Shown one piece after another: positions 1 to 8,746 of a stretch of 64,000 bases of DNA. Below the pieces are notes generated by a model that was not told the origin of the DNA, ran no database searches, and saw nothing but the letters and a program-made list of their open reading frames with translations. Made by a program: the position numbers and the translations under genes. Source of the DNA: Methanococcoides alaskense (GTDB taxonomy: Archaea > Halobacteriota > Methanosarcinia > Methanosarcinales > Methanosarcinaceae); the NCBI RefSeq assembly GCF_027594145.1, contig NZ_JAQFFK010000003.1, forward strand, positions 558,001 to 622,000, in the 5' to 3' direction. Numbering within the stretch: the stretch's first letter is position 1; each line of letters begins with the position of its first letter.

Positions 1-517
1 CAAGGACCGTATCCCCAAAAGATACAGGGTTGCGGAACTCGACGAGAGGATACGCAAGGAAAGGACGCGTGCAGAAGCTCGATTGATGTCAGATGCAAGG
101 CGTTGTGGAGTACCTACTCCGATAATACATGATATTTATGATTTTACCATCGAAATGGAATATATCGATGGCAAACCTGTAAAATATGTTATTGATGAAA
201 CGATGTGTAAGCTTATGGGCAAGCTTATCGGAAGGCTTCACAGTGGTGGTATCATCCATGGGGATCTGACAACTTCCAATATGCTTTACAGTGGTGATCG
301 TATCTACCTTATCGATTTCGGGCTCGCATATGTGGATGGATCGGTCGAATCGAGGGGTGTTGATATCCATGTTCTGTTCCAGACACTTGAGAGCACACAT
401 TCGGATCATGAGGAATTGATTAAGGCCTTCAGCCGTGGTTACAGGATAACCCTTGATATGGCGGATGAAGTGCTGGATAGAGTTAAAGAGATTGAAAAGA
501 GGGGTCGTTATGCGTGA
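1..517 (+). CDS. Bud32 kinase domain, C-terminal part (probably of a Kae1-Bud32 fusion), truncated by window edge
   Basis: The reading frame is open from base 2, so the gene begins before the window. The visible protein is the small atypical kinase/ATPase Bud32 of the KEOPS complex, which makes the t6A modification of tRNA. It shows the N-lobe stretch RIRKERTRAEARLM, the catalytic HGDLTTSNM loop and the DFG metal site (LIDFGLAY). It ends with a short basic tail (KEIEKRGRYA) typical of Bud32. In Methanosarcinales Bud32 is normally fused behind Kae1, so the missing part is probably the Kae1 domain; that is inference. Its stop overlaps the start of the XTP phosphatase gene, suggesting a coupled operon. 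Confidence 0.9.
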   Translation, partial: KDRIPKRYRVAELDERIRKERTRAEARLMSDARRCGVPTPIIHDIYDFTIEMEYIDGKPVKYVIDETMCKLMGKLIGRLHSGGIIHGDLTTSNMLYSGDRIYLIDFGLAYVDGSVESRGVDIHVLFQTLESTHSDHEELIKAFSRGYRITLDMADEVLDRVKEIEKRGRYA

Positions 518-1055
518 AATGGTATTTGTGACAGGAAATAAAGGTAAGTTCAGTGAGGCAAAAGAGATACTTGCAGCCAAGGACATTGAACTTATTCAGA
601 ATAAGGGTGGCTATCCTGAACTTCAGGAAGACGAACTTGAACCTATAGCTGCATATGGTGCAAAATACTGTGCTGAAAAGTTAAAACATCCTGTAATGGT
701 GGATGACTCGGGTCTTTTCATCAATGCACTGAATGGTTTTCCGGGTCCTTATTCCGCATTCGTGGAAGAAAATCTTGGTAATCAGAGGGTCTTAAAGCTC
801 ATGGAAGATGAGACTGAACGGGGTGCTGTTTTTAAGTCGGTCATCGGCTATTGCGAACCCGGGGGGGAACCTGTGACCTTTACCGGTACCGTCGAAGGTG
901 AGATCGCCTACGAAGAGCGTGGAAGTGGTGGCTTTGGTTACGACCCTATCTTCGATTATAAAGGTCAGACGTTCGGCGAGCTTGGTACCGAGGAAAAAAA
1001 TAAGATGTCTCATCGCAAAAGGGCATTGGACAAGTTCTTCGCCTGGCTTGACTGA
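510..1055 (+). CDS. XTP/dITP diphosphatase (HAM1/RdgB family)
   Basis: A 181-residue protein that hydrolyses non-canonical purine triphosphates (XTP, dITP) to monophosphates, keeping them out of nucleic acids. Family signatures are the N-terminal FVTGNKGKFSEAKEI, VDDSGLFINALNGFPGPYSA, and GGFGYDPIF followed by KNKMSHRKRAL near the end. The start chosen is the ATG at 510, which overlaps the stop of bud32 by eight bases and gives the usual family length. An upstream in-frame ATG at 453 would add residues that overlap Bud32 and do not belong to the family. The pair with bud32 looks translationally coupled. Confidence 0.93.
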   Translation: MREMVFVTGNKGKFSEAKEILAAKDIELIQNKGGYPELQEDELEPIAAYGAKYCAEKLKHPVMVDDSGLFINALNGFPGPYSAFVEENLGNQRVLKLMEDETERGAVFKSVIGYCEPGGEPVTFTGTVEGEIAYEERGSGGFGYDPIFDYKGQTFGELGTEEKNKMSHRKRALDKFFAWLD

Positions 1056-1087
1056 ACCCATGATACTGCAATTTATAGGTGGATGAT

Positions 1088-1681
1088 ATGAACTCCCTTC
1101 AACGCTTCTTAGCTGATACTCGGGGTGTTGACACTATACCGTTGAAGATGGTGTTCTATCTTTCAATTGCAGGCATGATAATACTGATGACCGCATTTTC
1201 GTGGAACAACATTTTTCCTGTGATCGATGATGCTCATGTGGACAAACAACTCGAGGATGTTGGACTCGTTATTTCATCTATTCAGAATGGTTATGCCAGG
1301 GATATCTCAAGTAATGATGTTGCAGGCATTATGGGTGTCCTTGATCTTTCATTGCCGGAACATGTGGAATATGTCTCATTCGGTGTCGATCCTGATCCGG
1401 ATATGGATGGTAATCTTACCAATACGGCATGGGCATTGGAAAAGAACACCATTCTTTGTAGCTATTCCGAAGGTTTCAAAACACGTGTTCATATCGATGG
1501 TGACGCTATAGAGTTCAGGAAAGGGATCTCCAATGACGGAGGCGTTTGGGTCATTGATGATGACGGCTCTGCTTCAGGTCATGACAAGGGTGTCGTGCTC
1601 GAAGGGCCGATCTCAGGGGAATTCGTATTCGAACTTGTGTTCGTAGAAGGTGAGGGCAAATACACCCTCACCCACTTTTAA
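1088..1681 (+). CDS. Hypothetical membrane-anchored protein
   Basis: About 197 residues with a single hydrophobic segment near the N-terminus (about residues 19-40, VFYLSIAGMIILMTAFSW) and then a soluble, acidic domain rich in beta-strand-like stretches. The layout resembles archaeal pilin-like or secreted proteins anchored by an N-terminal helix, but I recognise no family. I prefer the ATG at 1088 because AGGTGG lies just upstream; an in-frame GTG at 1079 is the alternative. It lies 32 bases after the XTP phosphatase and may share its transcript. Function unknown. Confidence 0.7.
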   Translation: MNSLQRFLADTRGVDTIPLKMVFYLSIAGMIILMTAFSWNNIFPVIDDAHVDKQLEDVGLVISSIQNGYARDISSNDVAGIMGVLDLSLPEHVEYVSFGVDPDPDMDGNLTNTAWALEKNTILCSYSEGFKTRVHIDGDAIEFRKGISNDGGVWVIDDDGSASGHDKGVVLEGPISGEFVFELVFVEGEGKYTLTHF

Positions 1682-1689
1682 TAACCGTT

Positions 1690-2328
1690 TTACTCGATAA
1701 AGCGCACAGAGTTCTCAAGCACTTTCTTTGCCTGTGACTCAGTTAGTCCTGCACCCATGGCGATCTTGAGTGCAGTCTCTTTTGTGATGAGATCTTCCGG
1801 ACTGTGGGTGTCCGTATTGACCACCATGGTCGCACCAACTTCTGTTCCGAGCCTTGCAACGTGTCCGTTCGTTCTGTTGTGACCGTTCCTTGCGGTTATC
1901 TCAAGGCAGGTCCCATTGTCGGCAGCCATCTGTGCTTCTTCCTCGGTGATAAAACCGGGGTGTGCAAGAATATCAACATCCTCACAGGCAATTGCTGCAG
2001 CGTTCGTACCAGGTGCAACAGGTTCCACCGGGCTTTCTCCGTGAACGACAACTATCTCTGCTCCAAGTTCCCTTGCCATCTTTGCAAGAGACGCTATCTT
2101 ATCAGGGTGTACGTGTGTTATCTCAACTCCGGGGATAATTCTGATGTCCATGACCTCTTCCATGTATTTTGCTTTCTTGATGCATGAGAGTATGTGTTCC
2201 ACGTTGGTAAGATCAGCATGGTCTGTAATCCCGATGCCTCTGTATCCAAAAGTAACAGCTCTTCGTACAAGTTCACTTGGAATAAGTTCTCCATCACTGA
2301 AAATGGTGTGTGTGTGTAGGTCGATCAT
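1690..2328 (-). CDS. PHP-domain metal-dependent phosphoesterase
   Basis: A 212-residue PHP-family protein. The first metal motif DLHTHTIFSDG is at residues 3-13, followed by GITDHADLTN and later HPGFI and NTDTHSPEDL, which supply further metal-binding His/Asp residues. This family includes histidinol phosphatase and DNA polymerase-associated phosphoesterases; the substrate cannot be told from sequence. It is convergent with the preceding membrane protein, only nine bases apart. Stand-alone copies of this length are common in methanogens. Confidence 0.88.
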   Translation of the reverse strand: MIDLHTHTIFSDGELIPSELVRRAVTFGYRGIGITDHADLTNVEHILSCIKKAKYMEEVMDIRIIPGVEITHVHPDKIASLAKMARELGAEIVVVHGESPVEPVAPGTNAAAIACEDVDILAHPGFITEEEAQMAADNGTCLEITARNGHNRTNGHVARLGTEVGATMVVNTDTHSPEDLITKETALKIAMGAGLTESQAKKVLENSVRFIE

Positions 2329-2430
2329 GTACTCACCTGGGATTTTTATTGTATGAATTATGAATTAATTTTTGTTTTTAATGTCCTGTTCATATGAATC
2401 GTTTGTGTACGAACAGTATTCTTATCAATG

Positions 2431-2440
2431 TTTATATAAG
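2431..2440 (+). promoter_or_regulatory. TATA box for the DUF211 gene
   Basis: TTTATATAAG lies about 100 bases before the DUF211 start in an AT-rich gap between divergent genes. It matches the archaeal box A consensus well; initiation would be expected near 2465. Confidence 0.55.
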
Positions 2441-2537
2441 GTTTGCTGACAAAACTTAAATTGTTAATTATCAGATAATTATCTATATTTCTATTACTCT
2501 CCGAATTGACCAGAAGTTTTTGGGAAGGCTGAACAAA

Positions 2538-2828
2538 TTGACAAGAATTCGAAGATTGGTTCTGGATGTATTAAAACCCCATCATCCCTCTACTATCGAA
2601 CTGGCTGGAAAGTTGAGTGTTGTTGATGGTGTTACGGGTGTGAATATAGGTCTGTATGAGGTTGACCAGAGGACAGAGAACATCAAGATCACCATCGAAG
2701 GTGATAATATTGAATATGAAGTGGTAAAAAAGGAGATCGAAAAACTTGGAGCGGTCATTCACAGCATAGATGAGGTCGCTGCCGGCTCGCTCCTTGTGGA
2801 AGAAGTGGAAACCCTTCAGGATCGCTGA
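2538..2828 (+). CDS. DUF211 family protein
   Basis: A small (about 96-residue) protein of the archaeal DUF211 family, a ferredoxin-like fold of unknown function. Recognisable features are [15 protein letters not shown] at the start, the middle stretch [14 protein letters not shown] and the ending [11 protein letters not shown] place the start at TTG 2538 because the family begins a few residues before [12 protein letters not shown] and GGAAGG sits about eight bases upstream. A TTG at 2520 would add six residues. It stands alone between a PHP gene and a convergent methyltransferase. Confidence 0.85.
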   Translation: MTRIRRLVLDVLKPHHPSTIELAGKLSVVDGVTGVNIGLYEVDQRTENIKITIEGDNIEYEVVKKEIEKLGAVIHSIDEVAAGSLLVEEVETLQDR

Positions 2829-2846
2829 AGGATATCACCTTATTCT

Positions 2847-3647
2847 TCATTCTTCTTTTTTTGATCCATCAGGCGCATAACGTCCAATGACAATTGCAAA
2901 AGCAAATTCCGGTTTAACGTCTACTATCTTTATACGGACGTTCTCTCCTTTTTTAACTTCGTCCTGCATAAAAACGACAAAGTCTTCAACAAAGGCTATA
3001 CCGTTCCCTTTTGCTCCTATCTTCTTGATGGTGACATCGAACTTATCATCGATCTTCAAGGGGGCTGTAAGGAATTTCTTACCGATGACATAGATCTCTG
3101 CACTCTCTGGCCTTGAGGCTTTTGGTGAGAACGCACGGGTGTACGTGAAACTGTCGCGAACTTTGTCCATGTATTCTTTGAACATATCACCCTGAAATAC
3201 TTTCACAATAAAATGTCCCTTTGGTTTAAGGATCTTCTTTGCACATTCAAGGGCAGATGTGGTAAGGTCGATGGAACGTGCATGGTCAAGGCTCCAGTTG
3301 CCTGAAAGGTTTGGTGCAGCATCACATATAACTACATCAACGCCTCCTTCACCTACCAGTTCTATTATCTTTTTGATCGTTTCGTCAGATGTGATATCTC
3401 CTTTGATGGTCTCCACACCTTCGATCTCCTTTATGCGGCGAAGGTCAACTCCTACTATCTTTCCGCCGGAGATCTTCTTGGCGACTTCCAACCATCCTCC
3501 TGGAGCGGCACCCAGGTCCACGATAGTATCGCCTTCTTTGATCACTTCATGTTTTTCATTGATCTGGAAAAGCTTGTAGGCTGCCCTTGAGCGGTAGCCT
3601 TCATCTTTCGCTCTCCAATAATAAGTATCTCTTCTATCCCTTGCCAT
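2847..3647 (-). CDS. FtsJ/RlmE-type rRNA 2'-O-methyltransferase with TRAM domain
   Basis: About 266 residues. The N-terminal part is an FtsJ/RrmJ SAM-dependent methyltransferase (motif I VDLGAAPGGWLEVA, motif IV region VICDAAPNLSGNW, then KPKGHFIVKVFQ) that in bacteria methylates U2552 of 23S rRNA. The last 60 residues form a TRAM RNA-binding domain (KIGAKGNGIAFVEDFVVF), an archaeal addition. The start MARDRRDTYYWRAK at 3647 has AGAGGTCA upstream at good spacing; an ATG at 3674 would add nine residues. Tail-to-tail with DUF211; the duplicated hypothetical gene lies just upstream on the same strand. Confidence 0.92.
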   Translation of the reverse strand: MARDRRDTYYWRAKDEGYRSRAAYKLFQINEKHEVIKEGDTIVDLGAAPGGWLEVAKKISGGKIVGVDLRRIKEIEGVETIKGDITSDETIKKIIELVGEGGVDVVICDAAPNLSGNWSLDHARSIDLTTSALECAKKILKPKGHFIVKVFQGDMFKEYMDKVRDSFTYTRAFSPKASRPESAEIYVIGKKFLTAPLKIDDKFDVTIKKIGAKGNGIAFVEDFVVFMQDEVKKGENVRIKIVDVKPEFAFAIVIGRYAPDGSKKEE

Positions 3648-3677
3648 GTCTATCTGACCTCTCATCGCATGCAAACA

Positions 3678-4466
3678 TCAAATATCTTGTGCTGTACCAA
3701 GGGAATCGATCTGTTTGCTAAGTGCTAATATGTCGTTCTCCATATCTGCAATACCGCCTTCGAGCCATGAATCATAATCGTAGTAAACATTCAGAAGCTC
3801 GCTGTATTGACGTTCAAGTGTCGGAATGTCCAGACTACCTTCCACATTCTCTGAACATTTGTCTATATTGTTCTTTAGTTTCGTGAATCTTGCTTTTAGT
3901 CTTTCGGAATTCTTTCGTGTGAGCTTTTTCGAATCAATTTCGCACCTGTCCGGTTTCAGTATGGCTATTACTTCGCTGAGTTCGAATGGATGTTCAGGAA
4001 ATGGATCCGGTCCAAGGATATAGAATTCCCTGCCCTTTTCCACATTCTCCGAATATATGTCTATATTGTGCCTGAGTTCCATGAGTCTTGCTTTTAGCCT
4101 TTCGGAATATCTCTGTGTGAGCTTTTCCGAATCAATTTCGCGCTTGTCAAGTTTCAGTATATCTAATACTTCGCTGAGTTCGAACGGATACTCAGGAAAT
4201 GCATTAGGCCCAAGGATATAGAACTCCACGTCCTCTTCACATTTGTCATATTCTTCACTTAGCTCTTCTGAAGAGATGGTCTCAAGAAGATGTTCTAAAA
4301 CAGCCTTTTCACACATTATCTCAATTTCTTCATGCAAAGGCTCATCTTCATCCCTTTCATAGGCAAGCTCTTTCACAACATTGATCACTTCTTCATGAGT
4401 TGCTGCACCAAGGGCACCTACGATCCCTTCGAGTTCTTCCGGCTCTATCATGTGAACATCTCTCAT
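3678..4466 (-). CDS. Hypothetical acidic protein with an internal 66-residue duplication
   Basis: A 262-residue, highly charged, probably alpha-helical protein. Residues 81-143 and 147-209 are near copies of each other, each containing EFYILGP, FPE(Y/H)PFELSEV and a following LT-SERLKAR segment. The N-terminal 75 residues are very acidic. No signal peptide, membrane segment or known enzymatic motif is visible. Its start overlaps the stop of the Vms1-like gene (ATGA), so the two are probably translated together, pointing to a job near ribosome rescue or a regulator of that protein. This is inference; I do not recognise the family. Confidence 0.75.
   Translation of the reverse strand: MRDVHMIEPEELEGIVGALGAATHEEVINVVKELAYERDEDEPLHEEIEIMCEKAVLEHLLETISSEELSEEYDKCEEDVEFYILGPNAFPEYPFELSEVLDILKLDKREIDSEKLTQRYSERLKARLMELRHNIDIYSENVEKGREFYILGPDPFPEHPFELSEVIAILKPDRCEIDSKKLTRKNSERLKARFTKLKNNIDKCSENVEGSLDIPTLERQYSELLNVYYDYDSWLEGGIADMENDILALSKQIDSLGTAQDI
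3840..4226 (-). repeat. Tandem 198-bp in-gene duplication (two copies)
   Basis: Copies at 4226-4038 and 4028-3840 lie in the same frame with a 198-base period. The nucleotide match is still obvious (TAGAA(T/C)TCC, TTGAGCTTTT-like stretches), while several codons have changed, so the duplication is fairly recent but not fresh. It encodes the repeated segment of the hypothetical protein. Confidence 0.85.
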
Positions 4467-5473
4467 AATCTATAACGACGGCAACTAAAAATACTTCTCA
4501 GAATATTGTCGGTGTCATGTTTTTCTATCCTTGCATCAATGTTCCTTTCCATCAGCGGTATCTCGATATTCATCTCATCCACTATGTGGTCGGCAAGGAC
4601 AATATCGCCGCAGAGGAACATCATATCGATGTCTACCACAGAACTTGCAAGCAGATCTTTCAGTGCACTTCTGACCTTATCTGCGTGGTGTGCAATATCT
4701 TCATCCCGAAGCCTCTCAAACCGTCTCTGGCTAAATCCGCCTTTTGTGTGTTTTGCCTTGACACTGCTTCTTATGACCATGTCCTCATCAAAGACGGTCT
4801 TATCTGATGTTATTCCTATAAGCGATTCTCCTGCATGGGCTGCAAGTACACAGACGGTCATTTCCCGGTCCAACAGCTTTGTAAGTGGTCCTACATTGAA
4901 CGAGCCGGCGATCTCCACTAAACTTTCGGTTATAGGTATGGGGGGTACTATTACCTCACATACCATCTTCATATTGTCGTAGAACAGTGCATATCCTGTA
5001 TTGGAATTTATCTTTTTGAGCAACTGCAATGTATCCTGGTCGAGATATTTTGTGAGTTTTCCCTGTATCACGTTGGCCTGTACCTGTTCATATGTCATGT
5101 ATGCAGTGATGAACGGATCGTTGCCGGAAGTTATGGATGCTAACCTTTCGATGTAAGGTTCGAAAGACGATGGTGTTATCTCTTCAATAAGGGTAAATGA
5201 GTTCTCATTCGTTCCTTTGTTCCTGAGCTCTTCAAGTTCGTAAGTAAGTGTCTCTATACGTACATCAGCCTCATTCAGCTTCTGTTCAGCTTCCTGTTTT
5301 GCGGCAATGGCCTTTTTTGTGTTGGTTTCGTTCTTTTCAAGTCGATTTTTGTCGATTTCCATCTCAAGTAGATGTGACTGTAGCTTCTCTATCTCATTCT
5401 CCAACTTCTCTTTTCCTGAATACCGGCTGAAAAGGGAGTTCAGGTTCTCCACCACTTTTTTCTTATCATCCAT
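4463..5473 (-). CDS. Vms1/Ankzf1-like peptidyl-tRNA hydrolase (VLRF1 domain)
   Basis: About 336 residues from the ATG at 5473. An N-terminal coiled coil (about residues 10-85, heptad-like E/K/L pattern) is followed by an eRF1-like domain. That domain carries KGGFSQRRFER, the Gly-Gly-x-Ser-Gln loop of the Vms1/VLRF1 family, which releases nascent chains from stalled 60S/50S subunits. An internal TTG eight bases after GGAG (three residues upstream) is another possible start; the longer ORF to 5581 runs into the divergent coaBC promoter. It probably acts on the ribosome in the cytoplasm. It overlaps the downstream duplicated protein by four bases. Confidence 0.8.
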   Translation of the reverse strand: MDDKKKVVENLNSLFSRYSGKEKLENEIEKLQSHLLEMEIDKNRLEKNETNTKKAIAAKQEAEQKLNEADVRIETLTYELEELRNKGTNENSFTLIEEITPSSFEPYIERLASITSGNDPFITAYMTYEQVQANVIQGKLTKYLDQDTLQLLKKINSNTGYALFYDNMKMVCEVIVPPIPITESLVEIAGSFNVGPLTKLLDREMTVCVLAAHAGESLIGITSDKTVFDEDMVIRSSVKAKHTKGGFSQRRFERLRDEDIAHHADKVRSALKDLLASSVVDIDMMFLCGDIVLADHIVDEMNIEIPLMERNIDARIEKHDTDNILRSIFSCRRYRL

Positions 5474-5568
5474 TTGACTCAAGTTAAGTTCTCCATAAAT
5501 AAAAAATCTGTCATATATCCTTAAAACATTCAGTAAGGTACTTATTACTAGAATACAAATCCTGTCTG

Positions 5569-6813
5569 ATGAATACCTCACGCCATCCTACCATGTGGAT
5601 AAAGGGGCAGAAAAGTGCCTCTCTTTCCGGAAAGACGATAGTTCTTGCAGTAACAGGCAGTATAGGTGCAGTAAGGGTCATAGAACTTGCACGTGAACTC
5701 ATTCGTAATGGTGCAGATGTCTATGGTGTGATGAGCGAGGCTGCACAGCATATAATCCATAAGGATGCGCTGCACTATGCAACAGGACATGAAGTGATCA
5801 CTGACCTTGCCGGTGAGGTCGAACATGTGAAGTTCTGTGGTGCTGAAGGTTGTGCCGATCTTCTACTGATAGCACCGGCAACTGCCAACACTATTGGTAA
5901 GATGGCAGTTGGAGTGGATGACACTCCTGTAACTACTTTTGCGACCACGGCCATAGGTTCCGGTATTTCGGTAATAGTTGTACCTGCTATGCATAATTCC
6001 ATGTATGAACATCCGGCAGTGATGGAAAACATCGATAAGCTAAAGAGCTGGGATATTTCATTTGTTGGTCCTCATCTCAGTGAGGGTGTGGCAAAGATAG
6101 CATCGAATGATCAGATAGTGCTTGCTGCGGAGCGTGTTCTTGGGGATAGTGTCCTTTCAGGTAAAAAGGTGCTAATTACGAGTGGAGCGACAGCAGAATC
6201 CATTGATCCTATCAGAATTGTCACCAATCGTTCTTCAGGTGTCACTGGCAGAGAGATCGCACTGGAATTCTATCGCAGGGGTGCAGATGTTACTGTGGTC
6301 CATAGGGGCAATCTCGAGTTTGATGGTATCAGCGAGATACTGGTGGAGAATGCCGGTCAGATGGTGGATGCTACATTAAAGGAACTTGAGCACGATTATG
6401 ATATGCTTATCAGTGCGGCAGCGATATCTGATTATACCATTGATGCCAGGGATGATAAGATCAAGTCCGGTGGTGATCTGTCATTGAAGTTCAGGAGCAC
6501 CCGTAAACTTATACGTGAGGTGCGTGATGCTTATCCAGATATCTCTGTAATTGGGTTCAAGGCAGAGGCATACATTTCTGAAGATGAGCTTATTGCCCGG
6601 GCAAAAGATTCGATGAAGGATGCGGATCTGGACATGGTCGTGGCCAATGAGGTCGGTACCAGCGGCATGGGTACAATTGAGAACGATGTCTACATAATAC
6701 CTGCTGAGAATGGTGAGATCACTCATGTCAGTGGGAGCAAAAGACTGATAGCTGAAGCATTGGCGGGTAATATAGAAGATATGTTGACCAAAAGGGAATT
6801 AAATGTCCACTGA
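5569..6813 (+). CDS. coaBC: Phosphopantothenoylcysteine decarboxylase / phosphopantothenate-cysteine ligase
   Basis: A 414-residue bifunctional CoA enzyme. The N-terminal flavoprotein (CoaC) half has KTIVLAVTGSIGAV and the decarboxylase motif near PAMHNSMYEHP. The C-terminal ligase (CoaB) half has KVLITSGATAESIDPIR, SSGVTGREIA and AAAISDYT. Together they convert 4'-phosphopantothenate and cysteine to 4'-phosphopantetheine. The next gene starts inside its 3' end, and two further CoA genes lie close by, so the cluster covers successive steps of the archaeal CoA pathway. Confidence 0.95.
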   Translation: MNTSRHPTMWIKGQKSASLSGKTIVLAVTGSIGAVRVIELARELIRNGADVYGVMSEAAQHIIHKDALHYATGHEVITDLAGEVEHVKFCGAEGCADLLLIAPATANTIGKMAVGVDDTPVTTFATTAIGSGISVIVVPAMHNSMYEHPAVMENIDKLKSWDISFVGPHLSEGVAKIASNDQIVLAAERVLGDSVLSGKKVLITSGATAESIDPIRIVTNRSSGVTGREIALEFYRRGADVTVVHRGNLEFDGISEILVENAGQMVDATLKELEHDYDMLISAAAISDYTIDARDDKIKSGGDLSLKFRSTRKLIREVRDAYPDISVIGFKAEAYISEDELIARAKDSMKDADLDMVVANEVGTSGMGTIENDVYIIPAENGEITHVSGSKRLIAEALAGNIEDMLTKRELNVH

Positions 6814-7684
6814 GGGTCCTGTTGGAAGGGCTTTTGCTCCGGGACATATTACCGGTTTTTTTGAGATCCACGATGACCCTCTGCCTCAAAAGCGCGGTTC
6901 TACCGGCTGCGGTCTTGTTCTTGATGGGGGTATTGAGACCACAGTTTCTGAAAGTATGGATAGGACGGAAATCATCCTTGATGGTATCCCTGTGTTAGCA
7001 GAGACCACGAGGGCTGTTGTGGAACAATTAGTTGATTTCCCGGTCAAGGTCAGTTGTACCTCCTCTATTCCGATCGGGTGTGGTTTTGGTGCTTCCGCCG
7101 CAGGTGCGCTGAGCGTGGCCTATGCATTGAACGAAGCCTTCTCTCTGGATCTTACTTCTAATCAGTTGTTAGAGACCGCTCATATTGCAGAGGTCACGAA
7201 TGGAAGTGGGATGGGTGATGTTGAAGGTCAGTCACAGGGTGGGATTCCCATCCGTCTGTCTGCAGGCTGTCCTCCGCATGGTAAGCTTGACAGGGTCCCC
7301 TCTCCTCCTTTCGAGATCATCTGTGTTGTGTTGGGTGAACTCTCCACCGGTTCTATTCTTGAGGACAGTGCTATTATGCGTGAGATCAATTCTGCTGGCA
7401 GGGAAGCTTTGCGCTCGTTGCTTTCAAGGCCTACGCTGGAGAATTTCATGGAACTCTCGAAACAGTTCACATTAAGATGCGGGCTTTTCAGTGACTGCTT
7501 GTTGGATGCTATGGAAGCTGTGGGTGCTATTGGTGGTATGCCATCACAGGCAATGCTGGGGAACACTATTTTTGCGATTTCAGGAAAGGCTTCGAGAGAG
7601 GAAGTGATGGGATCCCTTAAGGAGTTCGGTGATGTCATTACCTACAATGTTGGTTCTTGTAATCTCCTTCCTTTGGATATTTGA
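6803..7684 (+). CDS. Pantoate kinase (archaeal PoK, GHMP kinase family)
   Basis: A 293-residue GHMP-fold kinase. In archaea PoK phosphorylates pantoate before condensation with beta-alanine, replacing the bacterial PanC/CoaA order. The opening APGHITGFFEIHDD and the nucleotide-binding loop IPIGCGFGASAAGALS are typical, as is GSGMGDVEGQSQGG. Its ATG overlaps the coaBC stop by eleven bases, indicating coupling. The neighbouring phosphopantothenate synthetase gene (8747) supplies the following step, which supports this assignment over other GHMP kinases. Confidence 0.9.
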   Translation: MSTEGPVGRAFAPGHITGFFEIHDDPLPQKRGSTGCGLVLDGGIETTVSESMDRTEIILDGIPVLAETTRAVVEQLVDFPVKVSCTSSIPIGCGFGASAAGALSVAYALNEAFSLDLTSNQLLETAHIAEVTNGSGMGDVEGQSQGGIPIRLSAGCPPHGKLDRVPSPPFEIICVVLGELSTGSILEDSAIMREINSAGREALRSLLSRPTLENFMELSKQFTLRCGLFSDCLLDAMEAVGAIGGMPSQAMLGNTIFAISGKASREEVMGSLKEFGDVITYNVGSCNLLPLDI

Positions 7685-7735
7685 TCTCAGTACTTTCTGT
7701 TCGCAACATTGAAGAAGACCTAACAACTATCGGTG

Positions 7736-7744
7736 TATATATTA
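7736..7744 (+). promoter_or_regulatory. TATA box before the SPFH gene
   Basis: TATATATTA about 40 bases before the start codon, with AAAAAGGAG immediately ahead of the gene. This suggests that the SPFH gene starts its own transcript within the CoA cluster. Confidence 0.45.
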
Positions 7745-7781
7745 TAATTCAGTTTTATTCTATAAAAAAGGAGCAAAGATT

Positions 7782-8732
7782 ATGGTAATGGAAGATGATT
7801 GGGATCCCAAAGGCCCAAAAAGTACTAAAGACCCACAGATGCCGGAGATAAATATCCCTCCGATGGTGGCAAACATCCTTCGTGGTGGTGCAATAGTTCT
7901 TGTGATATTGCTTATCTTTTCGGCAGTGTTCGGATCTATATTCGTTTCAATTGGTGCAGGACAGGTCGGAGTGAAGTTCAGTCAGTTCGGTGGTGTAATG
8001 GATGATGAACTTGGTGAAGGTTTGCATATTGTACCTCCCTGGGTAAGCGTTACAAAGTATTCTGTCCGGAGTGAGATGTATACAATGAGTGCCAAAGCTG
8101 CAGAAGGTGAAGTTGTCGGAGATGACCAGATAAATGCATTGACCATTGAGGGATTGACACTTGGGCTTGATATATCTGTCAGGTACAGGCTTGTTGCAGA
8201 TGATGCAAGCGTTGTTCATTCTAAACTGGGTACTGCTTATGCACAGAAGATCATCAGACCTACTATCAAATCAGTTATAAGGGAAGTTGTTTCCGGTCAA
8301 ACTGCCATGGCCATATATGGTGAGCAAAGGGACCTTGTGGCTACTGAAATGCAGTTGGAGATGGAAAAGGCTCTAGTTGCCGATGGTATAATAGTTGAAG
8401 AGGTTCTGCTCAGGAATGTCCAGCTTCCAACAAAGATCGCTGATGCTATTGAATCCAAGCTTCAGGCGGATCAGGATGCTCAGAGGATGATCTTCGTGAA
8501 ACAGAAAGAGCAGCTCGAAGCTGAAAGAAGGATCATCGAAGCTAATGGTATCGCCAATGCTACGATCGTTGAGGCAACCGGTGAGGCAGAAGCTCTGCGT
8601 CTGGTCAATCAAGAACTTGCAAAGAACCCGAAGCTTATCAACTACAAGTACATACAGATGCTTGAGAGTCAGGAAGTGCAGACCTTGATAGTACCTTCGG
8701 ACCAGGGAATTATCCTTGATGCTACTGCCTAA
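7782..8732 (+). CDS. SPFH/prohibitin-family membrane protein
   Basis: 316 residues: a short cytoplasmic head rich in Asp/Pro/Lys, one membrane helix (about residues 35-58, GGAIVLVILLIFSAVFGSIF), then an SPFH/band-7 domain (GAGQVGVKFSQFGGVMDDEL onward). A long helical stretch with alternating Lys/Glu/Ala (residues about 220-275) follows, the coiled-coil typical of stomatin/prohibitin oligomers. Such proteins form membrane rings and often regulate proteases, but no specific role can be assigned. It has its own ribosome site (AAGGAGC). Position between CoA genes may be incidental. Confidence 0.88.
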   Translation: MVMEDDWDPKGPKSTKDPQMPEINIPPMVANILRGGAIVLVILLIFSAVFGSIFVSIGAGQVGVKFSQFGGVMDDELGEGLHIVPPWVSVTKYSVRSEMYTMSAKAAEGEVVGDDQINALTIEGLTLGLDISVRYRLVADDASVVHSKLGTAYAQKIIRPTIKSVIREVVSGQTAMAIYGEQRDLVATEMQLEMEKALVADGIIVEEVLLRNVQLPTKIADAIESKLQADQDAQRMIFVKQKEQLEAERRIIEANGIANATIVEATGEAEALRLVNQELAKNPKLINYKYIQMLESQEVQTLIVPSDQGIILDATA

Positions 8733-8746
8733 GATATGTGGTAAGT

